Of a stretch of 64,000 nucleotides of DNA, positions 36,412 to 45,384 are shown in pieces. Position 1 is the stretch's first letter; each line of letters opens with the position of its first letter. This stretch comes from JAKFEE01 sp036675815. Lineage in GTDB: Bacteria > Pseudomonadota > Alphaproteobacteria > Rhodospirillales > Magnetospirillaceae. Both the position numbers and the translations under genes were made by a program. The notes under the pieces are model-generated. The model was not told where the DNA came from. It was given only the letters and a program-made list of their open reading frames with translations, and ran no database searches. The stretch lies in assembly GCA_036675815.1 (NCBI GenBank), contig JAKFEE010000017.1, positions 1 through 64,000 on the forward strand, written 5' to 3'.

Positions 36412-37236
36412 TCATTCCTCTCTCGTCGCCGTCCCGGTGGGCCACAGCGCCAGGACGCGCTCGGGGTCGAGTCGCTCGTCGAACCAGCTGACGCCCCAGT
36501 GGAGGTGCGGGCCGGTGGCCCGGCCGCTGGCGCCGACGCGTCCGATCAGCGCACCACGCTCGATCGCATCGCCCTCGTGTACCGTCGTTGCCGACAGGTG
36601 GGCATAGATGCTGGACAGGCCGTGCCCGTGGTCGATCATCACCGTCTTGCCGGTGAAGAACAAATCCCGGATCAGCGACACGATCCCGGCGGCGGCGGCG
36701 CGCACCGGCGCTCCGGCCGGCGCGGCGATGTCGCTCCCCGAGTGCGGCGCGCGCGGCTGGCCATTGAGAATGCGTTGGCTGCCGAAGACGCCGCTGACCA
36801 CGCCGTCGGCGGGTGCCATGAATCCACCGGCAAACGACACGGTGGCGCTGTCGCGGCGCCGGCGCTCGGCCACCAGTTTCGCCTCGTCGCGGATTCGCTT
36901 CAGTTGTTGCGGATCGGGGGCGACCTTTTCCTCCGGCAGGCCATCGATGCGCTGGGTCGGCCAATCACGCGGCTCGATGGCAAGCACGCGCTCGTCGACC
37001 ACTCCGCTGGGGGAGCGCACCGACAGCCGAGCCTGTGACTTGGCGTTGCGGCCGAAGCCAATGACGAAGGAGCCGTCAGTCGCGACGCGCACCGGCGCGC
37101 CATCCAAGCTGACGCTGCTGCCCGGATCGGTGCGCCCGAGCACCAGGCCGCCCTGCTCGAGCCTCCCGGTCAAGCTCACCTCGGCTGCCGCCGGTGCGGC
37201 CCACATCAGCAGCGCCGCCGCCGCGAGCGCCCGCAT
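36412..37236 (-). CDS. M23 family metallopeptidase (LytM domain)
   Basis: A 274-residue secreted protein with a signal peptide (1-18, ending AAA). An Ig-like beta domain follows (about 20-90). The C-terminal LytM/M23 domain has zinc-ligand motifs HSGSDIAAPAGAPVRA and HLHWGV, plus the intervening MIDHGHGLSSIYAHL. All zinc residues are present, so it is probably an active periplasmic endopeptidase acting on peptidoglycan cross-bridges. Its ATG shares bases with the xseA stop (TGATG), so it is coupled to xseA, an arrangement I recall from other alphaproteobacteria. Confidence 0.88.
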   Translation of the reverse strand: MRALAAAALLMWAAPAAAEVSLTGRLEQGGLVLGRTDPGSSVSLDGAPVRVATDGSFVIGFGRNAKSQARLSVRSPSGVVDERVLAIEPRDWPTQRIDGLPEEKVAPDPQQLKRIRDEAKLVAERRRRDSATVSFAGGFMAPADGVVSGVFGSQRILNGQPRAPHSGSDIAAPAGAPVRAAAAGIVSLIRDLFFTGKTVMIDHGHGLSSIYAHLSATTVHEGDAIERGALIGRVGASGRATGPHLHWGVSWFDERLDPERVLALWPTGTATREE

Positions 37237-38789
37237 CAGAACAGATCGCCCTGACGGCCGTTGCCGCGCTTGCCCGGGCCTTTGGGCCGCTTGGCGGCGT
37301 CACCGGTGACCAGCACGCCGATCTTGCCGTCGCAAAACTCCACCGTCCAGGCAGCGCCAGCATGGGCCTGGGCGGCGCTGCTCACCGCTCCGCCGGCGTC
37401 GTGCACCAGGGCGAAGCCGCGCTCGAGAATGCGTTCGTAAGAATAGCTCTCCAGCAGTTCGCCGCAGCGCTCCAGCCCGCCGGCCCGCTCGGCCAGCAGG
37501 CGCGGCATGGCCGCCCGCAGGCGCAGGCCCAGGCGATCGAGATCGCCGCGGTGACGGGTGATGGCGTCGACCAGCGGCTGATGCCGCAGGCGCCCGGACG
37601 CCCGCTCCAGCACGTGCCGCCGCTGCAGCAGCAGGGCCGCGGCACTGTGGTGCTGGCGAGCCACTAGCTGATCGAGGGCGTGGCGCTTGTCGGTGATCTG
37701 CTCCCGCGGGCTCTTCAGCCGCGCCGCCAGCCGGTGGACCTCGGCATCCTTGCGGTGCAGGTAATTGGGCAGGGCGTTGGTCAGGCGTTCAGTGCGGTCG
37801 TCGACGCGCTGCCAGCCGTCCTCGACCATTCGGCCGAGGTTGGGCAGGCGTGCGGCAAGCCCGGCCAGGCGCAGCCGCCGTTCGTCGAGGCCGCGCAGCA
37901 GGCCGGCGCTCAGGCGGTTGCCGCGATCGGCGACGCCGGCCACCAAGTCCAGCCTTACCGGTACCGCCTTCTCCGCCGCTCCCGTCGGCGTCGGTGCGCG
38001 CAAATCGGCGGCATGGTCGATGAGGGTGGTGTCGGTCTCGTGGCCGACCGCCGAGATCAGCGGTATGCGCGAGGCCGCGGTGGCGCGCACCACCACCTCC
38101 TCGTTGAAGGCCCACAGGTCTTCCAGGCTGCCGCCGCCGCGGGCGACGATGATCACGTCCGGCCGCGGCACCGGCCCGCCGGGCGGAATCGCATTGAACC
38201 CGGCGATGGCCGCCGCCACCTGTTGGGCCGCGCCCTCGCCCTGCACCGCCACCGGCCACAGCAGCACGCGCCGCGGGAAGCGCTCGTCGAGGCGATGCAG
38301 GATGTCGCGGATGACGGCCCCAGTCGGCGAGGTGACGACGCCGATGACCTCGGGCAGGAACGGAATCGGCTTTTTGCGCGCGGCGTCGAACAGGCCTTCG
38401 GCCGCCAGCTTGCGCCGGCGGTCCTCGAGCAGCTTGAGCAGCGCCCCCTGGCCGGCCAACTCCATACGCTCGACGATCATCTGGTACTTGGAGCGGCCCG
38501 GATAGGTGGTGAGCCGCCCGGTGCACACCACCTCCAGCCCGTCCTCCGGCGAAATACCCAGCCGCTGCGCCTGCTGGCGCCAGCAGCAGGCGTCGAGGAC
38601 GGCATCGGTATCCTTCAGGCAGAAATACAGGTGGCCCGAGGAATGGCGCTTGAACCCCGAGATCTCACCGCGCACCCGCACCAGATCGAAGGCGCCCTCG
38701 ACGGTGCGGCGCACCGCCGTCGACAGCTCGGATACCGAATATTCCTTGAGGTTGCCGGCCGTCTCGGCCGGTGCGCTGGCTGCTTTCAT
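37236..38789 (-). CDS. xseA: Exodeoxyribonuclease VII large subunit
   Basis: A 517-residue nuclease subunit that degrades single-stranded DNA to oligonucleotides. The N-terminal OB-fold reads YSVSELSTAVRRTVEGAFDLVRVRGEISG. The catalytic region has VIGVVTSPTGAVIRDILHRLDERFP, DVIIVARGGGSLEDLWAFNEE and ISAVGHETDTTLIDHAADLRAPTPTGAAE. A long coiled-coil region and a C-terminal small domain follow. The small subunit gene xseB is not in this window. It is probably monocistronic with the downstream M23 peptidase gene and divergent from purD. Confidence 0.95.
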   Translation of the reverse strand: MKAASAPAETAGNLKEYSVSELSTAVRRTVEGAFDLVRVRGEISGFKRHSSGHLYFCLKDTDAVLDACCWRQQAQRLGISPEDGLEVVCTGRLTTYPGRSKYQMIVERMELAGQGALLKLLEDRRRKLAAEGLFDAARKKPIPFLPEVIGVVTSPTGAVIRDILHRLDERFPRRVLLWPVAVQGEGAAQQVAAAIAGFNAIPPGGPVPRPDVIIVARGGGSLEDLWAFNEEVVVRATAASRIPLISAVGHETDTTLIDHAADLRAPTPTGAAEKAVPVRLDLVAGVADRGNRLSAGLLRGLDERRLRLAGLAARLPNLGRMVEDGWQRVDDRTERLTNALPNYLHRKDAEVHRLAARLKSPREQITDKRHALDQLVARQHHSAAALLLQRRHVLERASGRLRHQPLVDAITRHRGDLDRLGLRLRAAMPRLLAERAGGLERCGELLESYSYERILERGFALVHDAGGAVSSAAQAHAGAAWTVEFCDGKIGVLVTGDAAKRPKGPGKRGNGRQGDLF

Positions 38790-38966
38790 GGCGCCATTAT
38801 GCAGGTTTCCGGCGCTACGGTAAGCATGGCTTGTAGGCGTTCACGGCGAAACGAATCCGGCTTTTGTCGCCGTGGAGGGCGGTTTCGACCGCCGCGGCGT
38901 TGAACCGGCGATGGCGTCGCGCTACAACCCCGCTGCGACGGCGATGGCGACGGCGAGGAGGGGACG

Positions 38967-40241
38967 ATGAAGGTGCTGGTGGTGGGATCGGGTGGGCGCG
39001 AGCATGCGCTGTGCTGGGCATTGTCGCGCTCGCCCCTGTGCAGCGGCATTTATTGCGCCCCCGGCAATGCCGGCATCGGCAGTGTCGCCACCTGCGTCCC
39101 GGTGGCGGCCGACGATGTCGACGGTCTGGTGCGCTTTTGTGCCGACAACGGCATCGGCTTCGTCGTCGTCGGCCCCGAGGTACCGCTGGTCGCCGGCCTG
39201 GTCGACCGGCTGGAGGAGGCCGGCATCCCCGCTTTCGGCCCCAGCGCCGCCGCCGCCGCCCTCGAGGGGTCCAAGGGCTTCATGAAGGACCTCTGTGCCA
39301 AGTACGGCATTCCAACTGCCGCCTATGGCCGCTTCCGCGATGCGGCGGCGGCCAAGGCCTTCGTGCAGGAAAAGGGTGCGCCGATCGTGGTCAAGGCCGA
39401 CGGCTTGGCCGCCGGCAAGGGCGTCATCATCGCCACCAATGCCGCCGAGGCCGAGGCCGCCATCGACGAGATCATGGCGTCGCGCAGCTTCGGCGCCGCC
39501 GGCGACGAGGTGGTGATCGAGGAGTTCCTCGACGGCGAGGAGGCGAGCTTCTTCGCCATCGTCGACGGCGAGACCGCCTTGCCCATGGGCAGCGCCCAGG
39601 ATCACAAGCGCGTCGGCGACGGCGATACCGGCCCCAATACCGGCGGCATGGGTGCCTATTCCCCGGCCCCCGTGGTCACGCCCGAGATGGCCGACGAGGT
39701 GATGCAGCGCATCATCCTGCCGACGGTGCACGGTATGGCGGCCGAGGGGCGGCCGTTCAAGGGGGTGCTGTTCGCCGGCCTGATGATCGATGCGGCCGGG
39801 CCCAAGCTGCTCGAATTCAACACCCGCTTCGGCGATCCCGAATGCCAGGTGCTGATGACGCGCCTGAAATCGGACCTGCTGCCGCTGCTGATGGCGGCGC
39901 GCGACGGCCGGCTGAGCTCGCAACGGATCGACTGGCATGAGCACGCCGCGCTGGTAGTCGTCATGGCGGCGCAGGGCTATCCCGGTGCCTATGCCAAAGG
40001 CACCGCGATTACGGGGCTCGACCGCGCCGAGTCGGTCGAGAATGTCGTCGTCTTCCACGCCGGAACCGCCCGCGCCGAGGACGGCCGTGTGGTCGCCGCG
40101 GGTGGCCGCGTCCTCGGCGTCACCGCCACCGGTGCCAGCGTGGCGGACGCGCAGCGCAAGGCCTATGCGGCCGTCGACCGCATCGATTGGCCGGAAGGCT
40201 TCTGCCGCCGCGATATCGGCTGGCGCGCCCTCGGCCGCTGA
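38967..40241 (+). CDS. purD: Phosphoribosylamine-glycine ligase
   Basis: Second step of purine synthesis. ATP-dependent joining of glycine to phosphoribosylamine. The 424-residue ATP-grasp enzyme has [17 protein letters not shown] at the start, [42 protein letters not shown] and the signature [19 protein letters not shown] precedes the ATG. It is followed by a 357-bp region without genes that carries two repeat elements. Confidence 0.96.
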   Translation: MKVLVVGSGGREHALCWALSRSPLCSGIYCAPGNAGIGSVATCVPVAADDVDGLVRFCADNGIGFVVVGPEVPLVAGLVDRLEEAGIPAFGPSAAAAALEGSKGFMKDLCAKYGIPTAAYGRFRDAAAAKAFVQEKGAPIVVKADGLAAGKGVIIATNAAEAEAAIDEIMASRSFGAAGDEVVIEEFLDGEEASFFAIVDGETALPMGSAQDHKRVGDGDTGPNTGGMGAYSPAPVVTPEMADEVMQRIILPTVHGMAAEGRPFKGVLFAGLMIDAAGPKLLEFNTRFGDPECQVLMTRLKSDLLPLLMAARDGRLSSQRIDWHEHAALVVVMAAQGYPGAYAKGTAITGLDRAESVENVVVFHAGTARAEDGRVVAAGGRVLGVTATGASVADAQRKAYAAVDRIDWPEGFCRRDIGWRALGR

Positions 40242-40328
40242 TTACGGGGCTGCGTTTGCCGTCACTTCTCGCCGTCATGCCCGCGGAAGCGACGGTTGCG
40301 CGGGGGTGACGGAAGGGAGGAAATCGGG

Positions 40329-40410
40329 AACACGAATTGAACACGAAGACACACGAAGGGGATGATCCTCATTCGTGTTCATTCGCGGCCATTCGTGTGC
40401 ATCCGTGTCT
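40329..40410. repeat. Imperfect inverted repeat of ACACGAA/TTCGTGT type
   Basis: A left arm rich in ACACGAA units (GAACACGAAGACACACGAAG around 40339-40358) faces a right arm of ATTCGTGTTCATTCG and CATTCGTGTGCATCCGTGT (about 40370-40410). This gives a long mismatched hairpin. It forms part of the 40242-40598 gap between the convergent purD and marR genes, in which I find no gene. The same kind of sequence is a dispersed intergenic repeat in many bacteria. Confidence 0.55.
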
Positions 40411-40466
40411 CTCGGCCCGGCCCCTGGTGCCGACGGCCGAGGCGCCGCCCTCACCCCGGCGGAGGC

Positions 40467-40556
40467 GCGTGTGAAGACATGCCCCCTATCCGTCGTTCCC
40501 GCGAAAGCGATGCTTTCGCGGGAACGACGAAACAACTGACTGTTTCCTTCACACGC
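40467..40556. repeat. Nested inverted-repeat element
   Basis: Outer arms GCGTGTGAAG (40467-40476) and CTTCACACGC (40547-40556) enclose a perfect 18-bp hairpin. In it CGTCGTTCCCGCGAAAGC (40491-40508) pairs with its complement (40512-40529) around a 3-nt GAT loop. The total of about 90 bp, non-coding, looks like a miniature or REP-type element. It may also terminate marR and purD transcripts. Confidence 0.65.
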
Positions 40557-40598
40557 TCTTTCGCGGGAGCGACGACTCTGAGCAAAACGCAGGCCGTA

Positions 40599-40955
40599 TC
40601 ACGGGGCGGGGTCGCTGGCCGCGGCGGCGGCCACGATCATGTCGGCGAACTCCCGCAGATAGACCGAGCCCTTGACCGTCCGCTGCACCAGGATGCTGCG
40701 GCGGTCGGTCTCGTCGGTCTTGCGCTTGATCAGGCCCAGTTGGCTCAGGCGGTCGAGGGCGCGGGTGATGGCCGGCTTCGATACGTCGAGTGCGGTGGCG
40801 AGGCCGCGGACGGTATGCGGCGGTGGTGTCAGATAGACCGTCAGCAGCAACGCCATCTGACGGGCGGACAGATCGGGAGCGTCCCGGCGGACGCTTTCGA
40901 CGATGGCGCCGCGCCACAGCTCCAGTGCCTGGTTTGCCCTCAGATCGACGCCCAT
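40599..40955 (-). CDS. MarR-family transcriptional regulator
   Basis: A 118-residue small winged-helix protein. DLSARQMALLLTVYLTPPPHTVRGLA leads to the recognition helix region LDVSKPAITRALDRLSQLGLIKRKTDETDRRSILVQRT, the MarR DNA-binding pattern with the DxRS/RR wing. It is shorter than typical MarR proteins because the C-terminal dimerisation helix is brief. The start at 40955 is the first Met before the fold. The regulator's target is not visible; the upstream neighbour on the same strand is a leucyl aminopeptidase-like gene 70 nt away. Confidence 0.8.
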   Translation of the reverse strand: MGVDLRANQALELWRGAIVESVRRDAPDLSARQMALLLTVYLTPPPHTVRGLATALDVSKPAITRALDRLSQLGLIKRKTDETDRRSILVQRTVKGSVYLREFADMIVAAAAASDPAP

Positions 40956-41025
40956 CACGCTGTCCGGTTTCGTTGCGCCGACGAAATTAGCCGAGGGCTG
41001 AGGGTGGGGCAATCGGTTATCGGCG

Positions 41026-42426
41026 TCATGCGGCGTAGCGCGCCGCCACCGTGGCGAACAGCGCGCGCAGCCCCATGGCGTCGCCCCCCTCGGGCCGGCC
41101 GGGCCGGGACGAGCCGTTCCAGGCGTAGAGATCGACATGCGCCCATGGCGTCGTCGCCGACACGAACTCCTTCAGGAACAGGGCGGCGGTAATGGCGCCG
41201 CCAAACGTGCTGCTGGACGCGTTGCTCAGGTCGGCGACCTTGCTGTCGAGCATACGCCGATAGGGCGCCCACAATGGCAGGCGCCACAGGGGGTCGTGCT
41301 GCTCGCGGCCGTGGCGAAGGATCTCGTCGGCCAACCCATCGTCGTTGGCGAAAAGGGCCGGCAGTTCCGGCCCCAGGGCACTGCGGGCTGCGCCCGTCAG
41401 GGTCGCCAGGTCGAGCAGCAGGTCGGGTTTTTCGGCGTCCGCCTCGGCGAGTGCATCGCACAGGATCAGCCGGCCTTCAGCGTCGGTGTTGCCGATCTCC
41501 ACCGACAGCCCCTTGCGCGTGCGCAGGACGTCCAGTGGGCGGAAGGCATTGCCCGAGACGCTGTTTTCCACCGCGGGGATCAGCACGCGCAGGCGTACAG
41601 GCAGATTGGCCATCATCACCATCTTGGCCAAGGCGATGGCATGGGCGGCGCCGCCCATGTCCTTTTTCATCAGTTTCATCCCGGCCGACGTCTTGAGATC
41701 GAGGCCGCCGGAATCGAAACACACGCCCTTGCCGACCACCGTCACCATGGGAGCGTCTTCCCTGCCCCACACCAAGTCGGCGAGGCGTGGGGTGCGCGAA
41801 CTGCCGCGGCCGACCGCGTGGATGGCCGGGTAGTTGTCGCGCAGCAACTCCTCGCCCACCAGAACGCGGCAGCGTGCGCCATGATGGCTGGCCACGGTCT
41901 CGACGATGCCGGTCAGTTCGGCCGGCCCCATGTCGGCGGCCGGCATGTTCACGAGGTCGCGCACGAGGCTGGTGGCACAGACGATGCGCTCGACCGCGGC
42001 GCGATCCGCACCGTCCGGCCAGGCCAGGTCCGGCCATTCCGTCGCCTTTTTCCGGCGGTAGCGATCGAAGGAATAGGTGGCGAGGCACCAGGCGATCGCC
42101 GCCCAACTCGCCGCATCGCCGTCCAGCGACCGGTCAATTCGATAAGGGCCGGGCGGCAGCTTGCCGGGAAGGTGGGCGAAGGCCCAGGGGTCATCGCCGT
42201 CGCCCAGCCCGAGCACGACCCGCGCAAGCTTGCCGCGCCCGTCGGCGATCAGGCTGATGCTGCCGGCTTCGGCCTTGAACTGTGTGGCATCGAGCCAGGT
42301 GCCGATCTCGGCCGGCTGTTCCGAGCGCCAGCCGGCGAGCTCGCCTTTGGCCAGCGGAGTGAGCAGGATCGCGGAGTCATCGGTCTTGTCGGTCAGATGG
42401 GCGAGCACCGGGGCCGTTCCTTTCAC
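41026..42426 (-). CDS. M17 leucyl aminopeptidase family protein
   Basis: A 466-residue cytosolic metallopeptidase removing N-terminal residues from peptides. The catalytic domain shows GKGVCFDSGGLDLKTSAGMK (zinc-binding Asp, and Lys of KxxxxFDSGG), MKKDMGGAAHAI and the M17 signature NTDAEGRLILCDAL. All metal residues are present. The N-terminal domain is divergent from PepA, as in the PepB-like alphaproteobacterial paralogue. The GTG start at 42426 is tentative since no strong ribosome site is seen. Other in-frame starts lie upstream but lack recognisable sequence. Confidence 0.88.
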   Translation of the reverse strand: MKGTAPVLAHLTDKTDDSAILLTPLAKGELAGWRSEQPAEIGTWLDATQFKAEAGSISLIADGRGKLARVVLGLGDGDDPWAFAHLPGKLPPGPYRIDRSLDGDAASWAAIAWCLATYSFDRYRRKKATEWPDLAWPDGADRAAVERIVCATSLVRDLVNMPAADMGPAELTGIVETVASHHGARCRVLVGEELLRDNYPAIHAVGRGSSRTPRLADLVWGREDAPMVTVVGKGVCFDSGGLDLKTSAGMKLMKKDMGGAAHAIALAKMVMMANLPVRLRVLIPAVENSVSGNAFRPLDVLRTRKGLSVEIGNTDAEGRLILCDALAEADAEKPDLLLDLATLTGAARSALGPELPALFANDDGLADEILRHGREQHDPLWRLPLWAPYRRMLDSKVADLSNASSSTFGGAITAALFLKEFVSATTPWAHVDLYAWNGSSRPGRPEGGDAMGLRALFATVAARYAA

Positions 42427-42513
42427 CGCCAGGGATCGGCAAAGATGCCCCCGGCGGGGCGATTGCGCAACCGCGCCGCCGGCCGCATGATGGCAACCAT
42501 AACGGAGGTGCTC

Positions 42514-43146
42514 ATGTCCGATTTGGTCCTTGTCATCGGCAGCAAACGCTATTCCTCCTGGTCGCTGCGACCGTGGCTCGCCCTCAAGCAGACCGGGACA
42601 CCGTTCGAGGAACTGGTGGTCACGTTGCGCCAGCCGGACACCAAGGCGTGCATCCTCCAGCATTCGCCGTCGGGCAAGGTGCCGCTGCTGAAGCACGGCG
42701 AGCTGATCGTCTGGGAATCGCTGGCCATCTGCGAATATCTCGCCGAATCCTGGCCCGAGTCCGGCCTATGGCCGCAAGACCGCGCCGCGCGCGCCGTCGC
42801 CCGCAGTGTCTCGACCGAGATGCATGCCGGCTTCATGGCGTTGCGCCAGCACCTGCCGATGGACGTCTGTGCCCTTACCCCGATGGGCTCGCTGGCGCCC
42901 GAGGTTGCGGCGGACGTCGAGCGCATCCAGCGGATCTGGCGCGATTGCCGCAGCCGTTTCGGGGGCGAAGGTCCATTCCTGTTCGGGCGCTTCTCCATCG
43001 CCGATGCCATGTACGCGCCGGTGGCCACACGGTTCACCACCTATGGCGTCGAATTGGACACCGTGTCTCGGGCTTACGTTCAAGCGATTTGGGCTCTTCC
43101 GGCGATGCAGGAGTGGAAGGCCGCTGCCGAGCGCGAGGCGGCCTAA
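42514..43146 (+). CDS. Glutathione S-transferase family protein
   Basis: A 210-residue GST with an N-terminal thioredoxin-like domain. SKRYSSWSLRPWLALKQTG gives the probable catalytic Ser, and SPSGKVPLLKHGELIVWESLAICEYLAE gives the cis-Pro and glutathione-binding ES pair. An all-helical C-terminal domain contains FGRFSIADAMYAPVATRF. The ATG is preceded by GGAGGTG. Substrates are not predictable. Its stop lies 2 nt from the stop of the convergent TAXI gene. Confidence 0.88.
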   Translation: MSDLVLVIGSKRYSSWSLRPWLALKQTGTPFEELVVTLRQPDTKACILQHSPSGKVPLLKHGELIVWESLAICEYLAESWPESGLWPQDRAARAVARSVSTEMHAGFMALRQHLPMDVCALTPMGSLAPEVAADVERIQRIWRDCRSRFGGEGPFLFGRFSIADAMYAPVATRFTTYGVELDTVSRAYVQAIWALPAMQEWKAAAEREAA

Positions 43147-43148
43147 CC

Positions 43149-44162
43149 TCAACGGACCATGCCGTTTTCGGAGTAGTAGGCGGCGGCGCCGGGATGCAGC
43201 GGGATGCCCAGGCGTTCCGTCTCGGCATCCGGCTGGACCAACCGGCCGCGCGGGTTGCCTTGGCTCAGCAGTTCCTGCGTTGACGGATGCCACAGCGCGC
43301 GGGTGATGCCGTAGACGAGGTCGTGCGGCAGTTCGGCGCGAACCAGCAGCATGACGGGTAGATTCAATGTCGGCACCGCTGTGTCGATGCCGGCATAGGT
43401 CGCCGCCGGCACCATGCCGGGCAGCAGGAACGGCTGTTCATCGCACAGTTTCGCCGCCTTGGGCCCATCGATGGCCACAAGGCTGATCGGTGTGGTCTTG
43501 GCCAGTTCGGCGACGATCGGTGACGGCTGCCCGTCGACGATGAAAAAGGCGTCGATCTCGCCTTTGGCCAGCGCCTCGGCGGCAGCGGCGGGGGCCAGGT
43601 AACGCGGCTGCAGATTCCGTTCGCGCAGGCCGTAGGCCGCCAGGATCAGGCGGGCATCGAACAGGGTCCCCGAGTTTTTCTCGCCCAAGGACACGCGCTT
43701 TCCCTTCAAGTCCTCGACCTTGCTGATGGATGCGCCGTCACCCGCCACCAGATGCAGGGTATCGGGATAGAGTGCGGCAATGGCGCGCAGGTTGGTCACC
43801 GGCCCCTTGTTCTTGTATGGGCCAATGCCGCGTAACGCCCAGTAGGCAATGTCGGCATGGACGAGGGCGGCCTCGAGACCTTCGTCGCCCAAGGCATCGA
43901 CGTTGGCTCCCGCGCCATTCGTCGACTGCGCCACCGCGATCAGCCCCGGCACGCCGCAGCTACCACCCTTGTCGCATTCGCGCGATCCCGGAGGATTGCT
44001 GATCGCGTTGGCGATGAGGCCGCCGACCGCAAAGCGGGTCTCGCCGGTTGAACCGGTGCCGATGCGGAAATAGGTGGTCTCCTGCGCCATCGGCGCGACG
44101 GCGGAAACGGCAGCAACGACCATTGCCGCGGCGGCAACACCAAGGCGGACGAGACGAATCAT
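43149..44162 (-). CDS. TAXI family TRAP transporter solute-binding protein
   Basis: A 337-residue periplasmic binding protein with a signal peptide (1-27) and the TAXI-family start FRIGTGSTGETRFAVGGLIANAIS. An inserted Cys-containing loop (SRECDKGGSCGVPG) follows, then the domain motifs ALVHADIAYWAL and VEDLKGKRVSLGEKNSGT. TAXI proteins feed TRAP membrane subunits or act with sensor partners. No TRAP membrane gene is adjacent, so this is an orphan here. Ligand unknown. The upstream region 44163-44389 holds the hldD promoter on the other strand. Confidence 0.88.
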   Translation of the reverse strand: MIRLVRLGVAAAAMVVAAVSAVAPMAQETTYFRIGTGSTGETRFAVGGLIANAISNPPGSRECDKGGSCGVPGLIAVAQSTNGAGANVDALGDEGLEAALVHADIAYWALRGIGPYKNKGPVTNLRAIAALYPDTLHLVAGDGASISKVEDLKGKRVSLGEKNSGTLFDARLILAAYGLRERNLQPRYLAPAAAAEALAKGEIDAFFIVDGQPSPIVAELAKTTPISLVAIDGPKAAKLCDEQPFLLPGMVPAATYAGIDTAVPTLNLPVMLLVRAELPHDLVYGITRALWHPSTQELLSQGNPRGRLVQPDAETERLGIPLHPGAAAYYSENGMVR

Positions 44163-44334
44163 GCGATCAGTTATCCGGTGCCCGCCCTGTTTTGTACAGC
44201 CTTCGTACGGTTAATCGGCACGTAACCGTCATGGGTCATCATTCGGCGGAGCTGTGCCAAAGCTGATGAGCTGCGCTCGTGCCTTGCCCGCCCCGACCGG
44301 CCACGTTGGGCGAGGCACGCCACCGCGGCCCACC

Positions 44335-44363
44335 TTGTCCGAATAGCCGCCACCGCTTATAAC
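44335..44363 (+). promoter_or_regulatory. Sigma-70-type promoter of hldD
   Basis: TTGTCC (44335-44340) and TATAAC (44358-44363, 5 of 6 bases) have a 17-nt spacer. They lie 27 nt before the hldD ATG, with an AGGGGAG ribosome site between. The rest of the 227-bp gap shows nothing recognisable. Confidence 0.6.
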
Positions 44364-44389
44364 CGAGGCGGCAAGGGGAGACGGATCGC

Positions 44390-45376
44390 ATGATCGTAGT
44401 GACGGGCGGCGCCGGTTTCATCGGCTCGAACATTGTGGCGGCGCTCGAGGAGCGCGGCGAGGAGCCCATCGTCATCTGCGATCGCCTGCGTGCGAACGAC
44501 AAGTGGCGCAATATCGCCAAGCGCGACCTGGCCGACATCGTCCATCCCGAACAGCTGTTCGATTTTCTCACCGCTCACCGCGACAATGTGCGCGCCATCG
44601 TCCACATGGGCGCCATTTCGTCGACGACCGAGACCAACGCCGATCTCATCGTCGCCAACAACTTCTCGCTCAGCCTGGCGCTGTGGTCATGGTGCACCGC
44701 CAACGAGGTCGGTTTCATCTATGCGTCGTCCGCGGCGACCTATGGCGACGGCAGCCAGGGCTTCGACGACGCGTTTTCGCCGGCCGAGTTGGCCAAGCTG
44801 CGGCCGCTGAACGCCTATGGCTGGAGCAAACATCTGTTCGATCGTCGCGTCGCGCGCAAAGTCGCGCAGGGCCAGCGCACGCCGCCGCAGTGGGCGGGGC
44901 TCAAGTTCTTCAATGTCTACGGGCCGAACGAGTACCACAAGGGCGGGCAGCAGAGCGTGGTGTCGCAGGTCTATGACCACGCCGCCCAAGGCACCGCCTT
45001 CCATCTGTTTCGTTCACACCATCCCGATTACCGCGATGGCGAGCAGTTGCGCGACTTCATCTGGGTCGGCGACTGCGTCGACGTGTTGATGTGGTTGCTC
45101 GATACGCCGAGCGTCAACGGTTTGTTCAACTTGGGCACCGGCAAGGCCCGGACCTTCTACGACCTTGCCGCCAGCGTCTATCACGCGCTCGGCCAGGAAC
45201 CGCACATCAAGTTCCGCGATACGCCGCCGGAGCTGCGCGGCAAGTACCAGTATTTCACCGAAGCCCGCATGGACCGGCTGCGCCAGGCCGGCTATGACAA
45301 GCCGTTCACCGCGCTGGAACACGGCGTCGCCACCTACGTCCGCGATTACCTCGCCGCCGCCGACCACTATCGTTAA
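44390..45376 (+). CDS. hldD: ADP-L-glycero-D-manno-heptose-6-epimerase
   Basis: A 328-residue extended SDR that epimerises ADP-heptose for LPS inner core. It has the NAD(P) motif TGGAGFIGSN at 5-14, GAISSTTETNADLI typical of HldD, catalytic Tyr143/Lys147 (YGWSK), and FFNVYGPNEYHKGG, a strong family marker. Eight nucleotides separate it from lgt. The two begin a cluster running on to prs. Together with kdsB it shows that the organism makes heptose/KDO core LPS. Confidence 0.95.
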   Translation: MIVVTGGAGFIGSNIVAALEERGEEPIVICDRLRANDKWRNIAKRDLADIVHPEQLFDFLTAHRDNVRAIVHMGAISSTTETNADLIVANNFSLSLALWSWCTANEVGFIYASSAATYGDGSQGFDDAFSPAELAKLRPLNAYGWSKHLFDRRVARKVAQGQRTPPQWAGLKFFNVYGPNEYHKGGQQSVVSQVYDHAAQGTAFHLFRSHHPDYRDGEQLRDFIWVGDCVDVLMWLLDTPSVNGLFNLGTGKARTFYDLAASVYHALGQEPHIKFRDTPPELRGKYQYFTEARMDRLRQAGYDKPFTALEHGVATYVRDYLAAADHYR

Positions 45377-45384
45377 GGGGACGC

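Noticed and set aside
41137..43146. Long frame extending the GST upstream through the aminopeptidase gene
   Set aside because: Only the last 210 codons resemble a GST, and they have their own ribosome site at 42514. The rest is antisense to the M17 peptidase.
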